Shown here piece after piece: positions 1 to 7,590 of a DNA stretch of 34,603 nucleotides. This stretch comes from Nonomuraea sp. SYSU D8015 (GTDB lineage Bacteria > Actinomycetota > Actinomycetes > Streptosporangiales > Streptosporangiaceae). Where the stretch lies: the NCBI RefSeq assembly GCF_008065375.1, contig NZ_VJYI01000045.1, positions 1 through 34,603 on the forward strand, read 5' to 3'. The notes beneath the pieces were generated by a model, which worked only from the letters and a program-made list of their open reading frames with translations, searched no databases and was not told the DNA's origin. The translations under genes were made by a program, and so were the position numbers. Within the stretch, counting starts at the first letter, position 1. Each line of letters opens with the position of its first letter.

Positions 1-95
1 GCTACAACACTCGAAGGAGACACTCCACCCTCGGCTACCTCAGCCCGATCGACTACGAGCAGCAAACTACCGATAAGGTGCTGCTCGTCGCATAA
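1..95 (+). pseudogene. IS3-family transposase (rve integrase) C-terminal end, cut by window edge
   Basis: The first in-frame codon starts at 3 and the frame ends at a TAA at 93-95. It reads YNTRRRHSTLGYLSPIDYE and then a short tail. The R-R-R-H-S-x-L-G-Y-x-S-P block is the usual C-terminal signature of IS3-family OrfB/rve transposases, which carry out the DNA strand transfer of the element. Only about 30 residues lie inside the window, so whether the whole transposase is intact cannot be judged. The frame overlaps the 3' end of the minus-strand helicase remnant, whose last codons are antisense to it. Confidence 0.88.
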
Positions 96-1149
96 CAGCC
101 CGTGTCCACACATCGGGGCGAGCCCCCCAGTGGTCTTTGACGTCGCGTACCCCGCGCCCCATGCCTTGTTCGATCCGCTGGATCTGCCGGATCAGCATGC
201 TGCGGCTGCCTGACAGAACGGCGGCCTCGCGCCGTTCGGTGGCGTCCAGGGGTCGCGGCACACCATCCAGGATCAGCAGCTCGCATGCGCGGTGCGGCAG
301 GTCGATCCCGTCGTACTTGTTCACCAGCACGACCAGACCCACGTGCCCTGTCTTCAACGCGGTCACTGCCTGCTGGAGGTCGCCGGCGTGCACGATCTGA
401 TCGGCGTGCCGCTGCCATCGGTCCGCGGCACGGTCGCTGGGCACCAACACGACCACGTTGACCGGCCGGGCCTCCGCGCGGCCGTCACCGTCACGATCGC
501 CATCGGCGTACTGCCGGGCCAGCATCCGAACGGCCTCCTCGTCCAGGTGCGGATTGAGCGCGATCGGCGCGAGGATCATTCGATCGCCCAGGTCTGCGGC
601 GCTGCCCGGGGTGACTGGCTGCTTCACATCGTCAGGGTTGGCGTCCAGATCGGTCACCAGCACACTGTCGTCGGAGAGTGTGGCGGTCAGGTAGACCCGC
701 CGCTGCGCCCTGGCGAACGCCGGAATCATCGCGATCGGCGGGCAGGGCGAGCTGATCTGTATGGCGCGGTTGGTGACGGTGACCGCGCACAACTCCAGCA
801 CGTCAGCGATTAACGGCCAGGTGAACTTGAAGTCGTGTTCGTTGGCGTGCGGGTGCAGGATCCGCATGGCCTGTTCCTGCTTGGCGGCCCATGCCCAAAA
901 CGGCACCACCATCGCGGCTGTGTAGTCGTCCTCGCACAGATCGGTCCACCGCTTGGGTGATTGCTCTTTCAGATCGCCGGCGAACAGGTCGAGGAGTTCC
1001 TCGTAGGCGTCATGCTCGGCTGGGATGGAGAGCCGAAACTGGGCTTCGGTGGTGGCCAGCGCCGCGTGCGGGTCGTCAGCAATCAGGCGCAGCACCCGGG
1101 CGTGGTTGGTCAGGAACGTCCAGGTGGGCTGCCGTTGGGTGTCCTTCAT
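67..1149 (-). pseudogene. Superfamily 2 helicase, C-terminal part only, truncated by IS3 insertion
   Basis: The 360-residue frame reads like the second half of a DEAD/DEAH-type helicase. It has a VYLTATLSDDSVL segment (about 152-164), a hydrophobic strand with NKYDGIDLP (about 277-285), and an arginine-finger motif VI, QRIEQGMGRGVR (about 324-335). The Walker A and DEAH motifs are absent, and an in-frame TGA lies 21 nt upstream of the ATG, so the N-terminal ATPase lobe is missing. At the other end the family-like sequence stops at residue 340. The last 20 residues are encoded by the inserted IS end, including its inverted repeat. Members of this kind are usually much longer. It is probably a non-functional relic of a defence-type helicase; a short standalone product cannot be excluded. 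Confidence 0.75.
103..129 (+). repeat. Probable right terminal inverted repeat of the left-edge IS3 element
   Basis: A TGTCCACA-type sequence followed by a GC-rich stretch sits eight bases after the transposase stop, where IS3 elements carry their terminal repeat. The outer end is placed at about 127-129 because helicase coding on the other strand stops resembling its family exactly there. The matching left repeat is outside the window, so the boundary is inferred. Confidence 0.5.
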
Positions 1150-1303
1150 GCCCGCGCTGTCCTCTCCTCAGGACGGTCTGAGCGAGCTCCGGGCGTGGCG
1201 CGACCCGGCATAGATGAAGTTTAAGTGAGGAATTCATGTTCGGGTGATCTTTCACTCTGCGGCGATGACGGCGTCATTCACGAGGAAGACCGGTGGAAGC
1301 GCG

Positions 1304-1337
1304 AAGATCCCGGCAACGTGAGGGTTGCCGGGATCTT
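1304..1337 (-). terminator. Perfect 14-bp stem-loop, transcription terminator
   Basis: Arms at 1304-1317 and 1324-1337 are exact reverse complements (AAGATCCCGGCAAC) around a 6-nt loop. The hairpin starts 36 nt after the stop of the minus-strand gene at 1374. There is no strong U tract, as is common for actinobacterial terminators. It could also serve the plus strand, but no plus-strand gene ends here. Confidence 0.75.
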
Positions 1338-1373
1338 GATGTGCAGAGCCTGGGTGGTGGATCCCTCTCCGCT

Positions 1374-1574
1374 TCACTGAGCCGAATCGTGTCCTGCCAT
1401 GTGCTCACCCATGCCCATCATCCGGTGGCAGTCGGCCATCATGCGGTTATGTTCGCCGGTCGTCGGCGGGTCGGCGGGCATCTGGGCGAGTGTCCAGGCT
1501 GCGGATGGAACACTGGTCAGAACACCCACGACTGCTCCGATGATGAGTCCGGCGGCGGTGCTGCGAAGCTGCAT
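1374..1574 (-). CDS. Small exported Met/His-rich protein, possibly metal-binding
   Basis: About 66 residues. The ATG at 1574 is chosen because a GAGGGGG ribosome-binding sequence lies about 9 nt upstream; an ATG at 1592 would add six residues. After a short basic start (MQLRST) comes a hydrophobic stretch of about 20 residues with small residues near its end (VPSAAWTLAQ), consistent with a Sec signal peptide. The mature part is rich in methionine and histidine, with one cysteine (NRMMADCHRMMGMGEHM). Such Met/His/Cys clusters are typical of copper-binding periplasmic or secreted peptides, so copper handling is a reasonable inference, but I recognise no named family. It stands alone and is followed by a strong terminator hairpin, which supports it as a real transcription unit. 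Confidence 0.6.
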   Translation of the reverse strand: MQLRSTAAGLIIGAVVGVLTSVPSAAWTLAQMPADPPTTGEHNRMMADCHRMMGMGEHMAGHDSAQ

Positions 1575-1600
1575 GCAGACCATCCCCCTCACTGCCCATG

Positions 1601-1792
1601 CTAGCCAGGCCCTAGCCGTGGCCGGAGCCCCAGAGCTGGAGATTCGAAGGTCCAGACGCCCGCGCCCCTCAGACCAGGAGACCCAGGGTTTCGGACGAGC
1701 CAGGCGTCCGCGCGGTCGTGGTCCCTCGTGTGGTCGTTCAACGGCGCTCCGTCGAGGGTCAGCATGCCGTTGTCGTAGGCGATGAGTCGCAT
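1601..1792 (-). CDS. Hypothetical small protein (63 aa)
   Basis: The frame from the ATG at 1792 begins MRLIAYDNGMLTLDG and has good G/C third positions, polar/hydrophobic alternation and a plausible AAGGGA element about 12 nt upstream. It reads through GVWTFESPAL to a TAG at 1601. The frame is open further upstream, but that sequence is arginine-rich and shadow-like, so the shorter start is preferred. No family is recognised. It lies just upstream of the Met/His-rich gene on the same strand and may share its transcript. Confidence 0.4.
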   Translation of the reverse strand: MRLIAYDNGMLTLDGAPLNDHTRDHDRADAWLVRNPGSPGLRGAGVWTFESPALGLRPRLGPG

Positions 1793-2026
1793 GGTCAGGA
1801 CCAGTCCCTTGTTTCGGCGGTGGGCTGGACGTCCATCGGCTTCCCGGGTCCGGTTCAGGCTGGCCGGCATGTCACGTCCGCCTTTGGCATGTCGCAAGGA
1901 TCGCAGGGAGCTCTGGTGGAGCGGCAGCAGCGGTGCGGGCAGGGTGGAAGCATCGTTGCGGCCTAGACGTATCTTGGCGCTGAGGCCGCTGGCGCGAGGA
2001 GGGAAGCGGATGGATGCAGGGGTGCG

Positions 2027-5000
2027 ATGAGTGTGGGCCACGATAGGGCGTTTGAGCGCCGGGGAACTACGCCAGGCACCGGTTCGGTTGACATCACGCC
2101 CGATGCCGGGCCGGACGTCGGCCTGGTGACCTTGACGTTGCCCCAGCTCACCCGGCATGCGCAGGCTGCGCCGCTTCCTGTGCCGATGCAGAACCCGAGG
2201 TTGCTTCCGCTAGCGGAACTTGAGCCGGAGGTCTTCGAGCGACTCGTCGCTGAGATGGTCAGCCGCCAAGACAACCGCGGCACTCAGTTCTACGGCCGGA
2301 GCGGCCAGAAGCAGTACGGTCTGGACATCGTTGAGCGCCAGAAGGACTCGGCCAGGTCGCTGTATCAGGTGAAGAGGTATGACGAGCTGACAAAGGCGAA
2401 GATCCGCGAAGCGGTGCGGGACTACGCGGGGCCGCCCCGGCACTCAGGCTTCACGGGGGCGAAGCGGAGATTTGATCCCCGACGTTTCGTTCTGGTCACC
2501 TCGGCCGAATTCGACCGCGATACCCGAAACGTCGACGCCCTGGCCGAGCTGCAGGACGAGTACGCCGGCGACCTGGAGATCGAGGTCTGGGGTGCCGAAG
2601 CCGTGGGCCGGAAGCTGCGTGAGGCTCCGTACCTGGTGTTCGCGGTCTTCGGGGCAGCATGGGCGCAGGCGTGGTGTGGCTTCGACCCTGCGCCGGCCGA
2701 CCCCGCGGCCCCCCGGGCATTGGGGCTGGTCGAGGACCCGGTCCTGGTGCTGGGCCTGGACGCGCTGCAGGAGGAGGCGGTGGCCTGTGAAGTATCCCAC
2801 CCGCTCACAGCGGCGCGGCTGTACGGCCTGGTCGCCAGAGGGCTCGCCGAGGCCAGCTTCCCGGGCCATGCCGCCACGATGCGCATCCGGCAGGCCAAGG
2901 CCGTTCACGCTGGCGGGGATCACGACAACGCGTTCTCGATCTTGTTCGAAGCGGCGCTGGACCGCATCATGGCCGGCACCTCAGTCCGGTCGCTGCGGCG
3001 TGATCTGGCCGCCATCGCCCCGCATCTCAACCCGGTTCAGCAGGCTCGGCTGTCGGTCCTGGCGCGTGTGGCGGACTGGCCTGAACACGGCAGCGACCTG
3101 GCGACCTGCGTCCCGGCCTTGCGTGAGCTCGCGGCGGCGGGCGATCCTCATGCGCCGTTGCTGTGCTGCCTGGTCCTGGAACAGGCGCTTGTTGATGGAC
3201 TGTTCGACACTGCCTCCCCACGGCCGATCGTTGGGGATGTCGGGTACGGCCAGGACGGCGTCCCCGATGTATTGGCCGAGCTGCGCGCCTTGGCGGCCGC
3301 AGCGGAGGCTTCTGACGTCGTGCTCCGCGCGCGGCTGCGCTGCGCGGTCGCCGATGCCGGCTTGACGGTCTCCTCTTCTTCTTCCGAGGTCCAGGCCGCC
3401 TACGGCGAGCTCATCGACGCCGGCCTCGCCGGACGTCTGCTGCATGCCCGTGGCCTGATAGCCTCGCGAGCCGCCTACGCCTTCGCGGTGGCGGGTGACT
3501 CAGAGCGTGCGATCGGCTTGTGGCGTCAGTCGATTCTCGCCAGCAGCGAGCACGAATTCTACGGCGATGCTCGGGCCGCCCTCCGGGCCTTGCGGATGCT
3601 CGCCTGGGAGATCGGTCTCGATGAGCAGAGTGACCTTGCCGAGCTGGTCAGTGCGTTGCCGAACAGACGGCGCCTCCTCGCAGGCGCCTACGACCCCGCG
3701 CTGGCCGCCTTCGAGGCTGCACACCACGGCAAGCTTCCCAACGCCCTCGGCGACACCCGCCGCTATCTGTGGGAGTCCCGCTTGGCCGGCCACTTGCAGG
3801 AAGAAGCGCTCGCGCTGTCGCTACTGGGCGATGTCCTGAACACAGGGGGCCGTCAGGACGCAGCCGTACGGGCTTACGTCCTGGCGGGAAACGCGAAGGC
3901 GTCCGCCCGTTTGGCTCGCCGGTTGCCGCAGGCCGTCGACGTCGGTGTCTGGGCGACCTCGGCCATGCGCGGGCGGCAAGCCGCGGCGATCCAGGTCCTC
4001 GGGGCGCAAGCGGCCACAGTGCGTGATGAGGGCATCGCCGAGGTCGCGCAGGTGCTGCTGCGGGCAGCCGACGGCCTGTGGGAGTCGCGCTCCGTGCAGC
4101 CCTGGCCCGAGCTTGACGCGGTCAAGGCGCTGGCATCGTTCGGTGTGCGTATCCCTGCTAGCGCCGTCGATGCCATCCTCGCGCTGGCCCAGCCCGCCTT
4201 GCAGGCTCATACCTCGGTCAGTGCCGAGATCGCCGATCTTGTGATTCAAACCTACTGGGCGGTCAAGTCCCGCCGCCACGATCTCGCGGCCGCGCTCGCG
4301 CTGATGTTGCGGCAGCCCCAACCCCCGCACGGTTTGTGGGAACGGGTGCGCAACCTGCCAGAGGGCGCCCGCGGCCCCTTGCTCGCCGTGGTTGCCGCAC
4401 TCGCTGGTGAAAACCACGAAACGGCCATCCAGGTCTTGGCGAGTTGGCGGGTCACATCTGATCCGGTGCAACGCGCTGCCCGCCGAGCCTGCGCCGCCCT
4501 GCTGCGGCGCACGGTAGGTCACGCGCGCCAGCCGACGGTCATCGGAAACCAGGAGAAGACGACGGTCGACCTTCTGCTGGCCCTCTTGGACGCCGAGATC
4601 CTGGCCGATGTCCCCGCCGCCGAACTCGCCCCCGAGCATGCCGTGCCCGACGACCACCATGCCTCAACCGCGTTCGCTGACGACCCGGCCGGGACAGCGG
4701 ACGACAGGGAGCTTGATGAAGCCGCAGAGGAAGAGGTCTCTGACGCCGTCGACCGACCACCATCACCGGACTCCCCCGATCCGGCTCTGCCAACCCCGCC
4801 GCCAGGCCGTCCGGACCAGGCGGCTCACATCGCCGCAGGCGCCCCCGCCGACTTGGCCATCGCCGTCGCCGAGCAACTCACGGCGATCGCCGAGGACCAC
4901 CACCACGGTGCCGCGGCCCGCGCGCGTGCGGTATCGGCTCTGCGCCGCCTTCTTCGCCGCCTTCCACCCGGCCTCACCGCACAGCTGGCGACACAATTGC

Positions 5001-5560
5001 ATGCGGTACATCGAGCGCCGCGCCTGTCACAAGCCGACCGGTGGGAGATCGATACAGATACTCCCTTCACGCGGGCACGTTTCCGGACCGGCGGACGTCA
5101 CCTGGCTGGGCTTGCCCTGGTGGCGGCGGCAGAGGCCTTCGCAGCTGCCCGCGCCCAGGGCGAGCAGGTGACCGAACTCGACCACGCCTTCGTACAGGAG
5201 GCGGTGGCGAGCGCCGCTCAACTGCTGCGCGATGGCGATTCGCAGACCCGTCTGCTGGGCGGGCTCACCGTTTCCGCAATCGCCTCCGCCGGCCCGGACC
5301 TCTCTCTTCACGCTCTCGCCTTGCTCTTCCACGAAGATGAGCACATCCGGGCGTTGGGCGCTGGCATCGCACCGGCCGACCCGCGAATGGTCGCCGTCCT
5401 TGCCAACGACCCGGCCCCCTCGGTCCGCATAGCCTTGGCCCGCCGGGCGGCCGAACTCCCTCAAGCCGTGCGCGAGGCGCTCGCGGCCGATCCCCACGTG
5501 GACGTGCGCGGCAACGTGCGCTGGACACAGGTCACCGAAGAGGAACCAGAGACCGGATGA
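2027..5560 (+). CDS. Putative Mrr-like restriction endonuclease fused to a long alpha-solenoid (1177 aa)
   Basis: Residues about 58-205 look like a PD-(D/E)xK nuclease of the Mrr type: a helix FERLVAEMV (70-78), then GRSGQKQYGLD with Asp100, then YQVKR giving the Q-x-K pair (Gln114, Lys116). Known Mrr-type enzymes cleave modified or foreign DNA. The next roughly 680 residues are Ala/Leu-rich paired helices of TPR/HEAT character. An acidic, Pro-rich linker covers about 865-930. The last 150 or so residues are again HEAT-like (LLGGLTVSAI, APSVRIALARR). There is no P-loop, so it is neither a STAND ATPase nor a helicase. The ATG at 2027 is adopted because the frame is open from there; the conserved part begins near residue 54, so an internal start at 2186 (MQNPRLLPL) is possible. 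A defence role is inferred from the architecture and the neighbouring helicase relic. Sensing by the solenoid and cutting by the N-terminus would fit, but neither is shown. Confidence 0.8.
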   Translation: MSVGHDRAFERRGTTPGTGSVDITPDAGPDVGLVTLTLPQLTRHAQAAPLPVPMQNPRLLPLAELEPEVFERLVAEMVSRQDNRGTQFYGRSGQKQYGLDIVERQKDSARSLYQVKRYDELTKAKIREAVRDYAGPPRHSGFTGAKRRFDPRRFVLVTSAEFDRDTRNVDALAELQDEYAGDLEIEVWGAEAVGRKLREAPYLVFAVFGAAWAQAWCGFDPAPADPAAPRALGLVEDPVLVLGLDALQEEAVACEVSHPLTAARLYGLVARGLAEASFPGHAATMRIRQAKAVHAGGDHDNAFSILFEAALDRIMAGTSVRSLRRDLAAIAPHLNPVQQARLSVLARVADWPEHGSDLATCVPALRELAAAGDPHAPLLCCLVLEQALVDGLFDTASPRPIVGDVGYGQDGVPDVLAELRALAAAAEASDVVLRARLRCAVADAGLTVSSSSSEVQAAYGELIDAGLAGRLLHARGLIASRAAYAFAVAGDSERAIGLWRQSILASSEHEFYGDARAALRALRMLAWEIGLDEQSDLAELVSALPNRRRLLAGAYDPALAAFEAAHHGKLPNALGDTRRYLWESRLAGHLQEEALALSLLGDVLNTGGRQDAAVRAYVLAGNAKASARLARRLPQAVDVGVWATSAMRGRQAAAIQVLGAQAATVRDEGIAEVAQVLLRAADGLWESRSVQPWPELDAVKALASFGVRIPASAVDAILALAQPALQAHTSVSAEIADLVIQTYWAVKSRRHDLAAALALMLRQPQPPHGLWERVRNLPEGARGPLLAVVAALAGENHETAIQVLASWRVTSDPVQRAARRACAALLRRTVGHARQPTVIGNQEKTTVDLLLALLDAEILADVPAAELAPEHAVPDDHHASTAFADDPAGTADDRELDEAAEEEVSDAVDRPPSPDSPDPALPTPPPGRPDQAAHIAAGAPADLAIAVAEQLTAIAEDHHHGAAARARAVSALRRLLRRLPPGLTAQLATQLHAVHRAPRLSQADRWEIDTDTPFTRARFRTGGRHLAGLALVAAAEAFAAARAQGEQVTELDHAFVQEAVASAAQLLRDGDSQTRLLGGLTVSAIASAGPDLSLHALALLFHEDEHIRALGAGIAPADPRMVAVLANDPAPSVRIALARRAAELPQAVREALAADPHVDVRGNVRWTQVTEEEPETG

Positions 5561-6207
5561 ACCAGAGATCTCATCGACGGCTTGTTCCAGCAGGACGCAC
5601 CAACCAGCCCCAGCTGGACATGAACGTGCCCGGCCGCCTCCTGGCAACGACTGCGCCGGGTCATGGCCGCCCGGCCCTGATTCGTCCGGCGTGACGCCCG
5701 GTGACGCTTTCCGGGCTTGCTCGGAGAGCGCGCGGTCCTGCGCGTGAGGCTTTGAGGAGCGACCCCGGGACACGCCGACGACAAGCCGTAGCCGCCGGTG
5801 CCGACCGGATCAGGGGTGCGATGAAGGTGCTCGGTGCTCAGGGTGTCGGCGGTGTCGATGATCTCGACGGTGATGCCGTGCTCGTCGCGCCGGGCGTGCA
5901 AAGTGCCCTTTTCCGGGGTCGACGGGACAGCCACTAGTGGTACGCGCCGTTAGACCAGGTCAGGGCGGTGCATGATCAACGGTGTGGAGTCAGCTTTCGG
6001 CTCGGCCATGGCGGGGACAGTCCGGCGCGATAACGGGATCCTGAGCGTTACCGCAGGTCGCGGTGACCATCTGCACGGTGATCCATCTCACCGCTAATGG
6101 CTGTCCGGTCGGTCGAGCCCGATGAAGGCCGTAGGGCGGTGGCCCTGCGCCGTCACACGGCCACCCCTTCCTCCCTCGGTGGCGGGCTCCCGGCCGAAGG
6201 ACACGCG
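5561..6207. other. Gene-poor stretch with relics
   Basis: Between the solenoid protein and the next plausible start I see only the ATP-binding-domain relic at 5780-5934. Open frames elsewhere here are Arg/Pro/Gly-rich antisense readings. No convincing terminator hairpin, tRNA or repeat was found. Confidence 0.5.
5780..5934 (-). pseudogene. Degenerate fragment of an HATPase-type ATP-binding (anti-sigma/kinase) domain
   Basis: The minus frame from the ATG at 5934 reads MAVPSTPEKGTLHARRDEHG, then a VEIIDTAD strand and VGTGGYGLS. A strand followed by an Asp and later a GG-x-GL box resembles the N- and G-boxes of GHKL ATPases such as actinomycete RsbW-like anti-sigma factors. After GYGL the sequence turns into low-quality Arg/Ser/Pro-rich reading, and no helix expected after the G box is seen. 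It is best taken as a relic. A short unrelated gene is the alternative. Confidence 0.35.
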
Positions 6208-6477
6208 ATGAAACCCCTCCCCACCCCGCCGGACAACGGCTACTACGGGTGGGTTCCGGACGCCCCACTGGAATGGCGATGGCTGTGGCTCGCGAGGCTG
6301 CTACAGCGCCGCGGCCGCCCGCCGAACCCTGACGCCATCGCTCGTCGCGGTATGCCTGCTCTGGCCAAGCTGTTCGGCGGCCGAAAAGGCGGAGAAGGCG
6401 CTACAGGTCCGGGTAGGGCCAGGGCAGATCGTCCAGGACGACCGCCCGGCGAAGCGGTTGCTGGTCGTGGAGAGTGA
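6208..6477 (+). CDS. Hypothetical small protein (89 aa), convergent overlap with MBL gene
   Basis: The ATG at 6208 has a GAAGGA ribosome-binding site six bases upstream. The product begins MKPLPTPPDNGYYGWVPDAP, then has an aromatic amphipathic segment (LEWRWLWLARLL) and a basic region with AIARRGMPALAKLFGG. The first 60 or so residues look coding. The last 25, antisense to the end of the MBL-fold gene, are Gly/Arg/Pro-rich and may be read-through, so an original 3' end could have been lost. No family is recognised. The 77-bp tail-to-tail overlap with the next gene is unusual. Confidence 0.45.
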   Translation: MKPLPTPPDNGYYGWVPDAPLEWRWLWLARLLQRRGRPPNPDAIARRGMPALAKLFGGRKGGEGATGPGRARADRPGRPPGEAVAGRGE

Positions 6478-7480
6478 CATGTAGGCCATTCCTGCCGGGG
6501 ATGACCAGGGTCGGCTTGCCGCCGCCGGCACGTAGGTGCCGTTGAAGCCAGAGTGCCTGAGCGACGCGGTAACGCGCCGTGGCGTAGGCGGCGTCGTAGT
6601 GCTGGACGATCACACCGGCCGGACGCAGCGCGGCGGCGATGGCTTGGATGTCGCGGGTTTGCAGGTGCCAACGGCAGACCGCGGCCCGTTCCGGTGAGGC
6701 CTGGAAGTTGGTGCCGCCGACGTGGGCGATCACCAGGTCCGTCTCTGGCGGCAGCGCCGCAACGGCATCGATGAGTCCACCGAACAGATTGGTGTCTCCG
6801 GTGTACCAGATCCCGCCGCCGGGGGTGTCGAAGGCGAACCCGATCGCGGTCCGGATCTCGTCGTCCTGTTCGTGGTGCAGGGCCGGAGTGGCGTAGATGG
6901 TCAGGTCGGCGAGCTTCACCATCGGCTCTCCCTCGCCGGCGCCGTCCGGATGGGCGAGGGCGACGGGATCGACCCGACGCATGTGGAAGGGCGAGAACGC
7001 GCCGAACCGCCGTATCACCGTGGTGTTGGCGGCCAGCATCACCCGCCCGCGCCGGCCCCGGGCGCTCACCGCGCCTTCCAGGCACGGGATGACGTCGGTG
7101 TAGTGGTCCGGGTGGAAGTGGGAGACCAGCACCGCATCGACCTCGCCGAAGTCGAACCGTCCTTGACGGGTGAGCCGGACCAGGAGGCCGAGAGCGGCGG
7201 GTCCCGGGTCGACGAGCACGCAGGTCTGCCGGGTGCGCACTAGCAGTCCACCGGCGCCCCCAGCGAGCATCCCGTACCGATGCCCGAGAGCACCGAGCAA
7301 GGTCACCTCTGTCGCGCCGGCCGCGACGGGATGCGCTGAGCCGAGCTGGGGCGGGTTGGTGTGCATCTCCTCGTCGTCGGCGTCGGCCTGGGCGAGGATG
7401 GCCAGTAGCTCCTCCTCGCTGGCCGCGCTCAGTCGCACGGCGAGTTTCTCCAGTTTGTCGGCAGGGCCGTCGTGGTGCAC
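6401..7480 (-). CDS. Metallo-beta-lactamase-fold hydrolase (359 aa)
   Basis: The zinc-binding motif SHFHPDH (His121, His123, Asp125, His126) follows a strand ending CVLVDPG. Further ligands typical of the fold follow: LHHEQ near 213, a YTGDTN loop with its bridging Asp, and a late His near the C-terminus. The first 50 residues form an acidic helical extension (KLEKLAVRLSAASEEELLAIL). The start is GTG at 7480 with a GGAGGGGG element about 7 nt upstream. MBL-fold proteins hydrolyse nucleic acids, cyclic nucleotides, lactones or phosphoesters, and the substrate here cannot be told. It lies 110 nt downstream of the HTH-TPR regulator on the same strand and may be co-transcribed with it. That would place it in the regulon beside the divergent Nudix-SIR2 operon. 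Confidence 0.85.
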   Translation of the reverse strand: MHHDGPADKLEKLAVRLSAASEEELLAILAQADADDEEMHTNPPQLGSAHPVAAGATEVTLLGALGHRYGMLAGGAGGLLVRTRQTCVLVDPGPAALGLLVRLTRQGRFDFGEVDAVLVSHFHPDHYTDVIPCLEGAVSARGRRGRVMLAANTTVIRRFGAFSPFHMRRVDPVALAHPDGAGEGEPMVKLADLTIYATPALHHEQDDEIRTAIGFAFDTPGGGIWYTGDTNLFGGLIDAVAALPPETDLVIAHVGGTNFQASPERAAVCRWHLQTRDIQAIAAALRPAGVIVQHYDAAYATARYRVAQALWLQRHLRAGGGKPTLVIPGRNGLHVTLHDQQPLRRAVVLDDLPWPYPDL

Positions 7481-7590
7481 CAGCGTCCCCCTCCGGGCTA
7501 CTCATCGCGTTTGGCAGCGAGTATTCCGCTGCGCCTCGCCGACGAGGTGGAGGCCGGACGCCCTTTGCGAACTCCTACCTGGCCCTAGGA

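Noticed and set aside
3821..4660. A 279-codon minus frame inside the Mrr-solenoid gene
   Set aside because: Composition typical of an antisense shadow; lies wholly within a well-supported gene.
6243..7505. A 420-codon minus-strand frame covering the MBL gene
   Set aside because: Arg/Pro/Gly-rich antisense-like reading in the wrong frame; the MBL frame carries the zinc motif and a good start.
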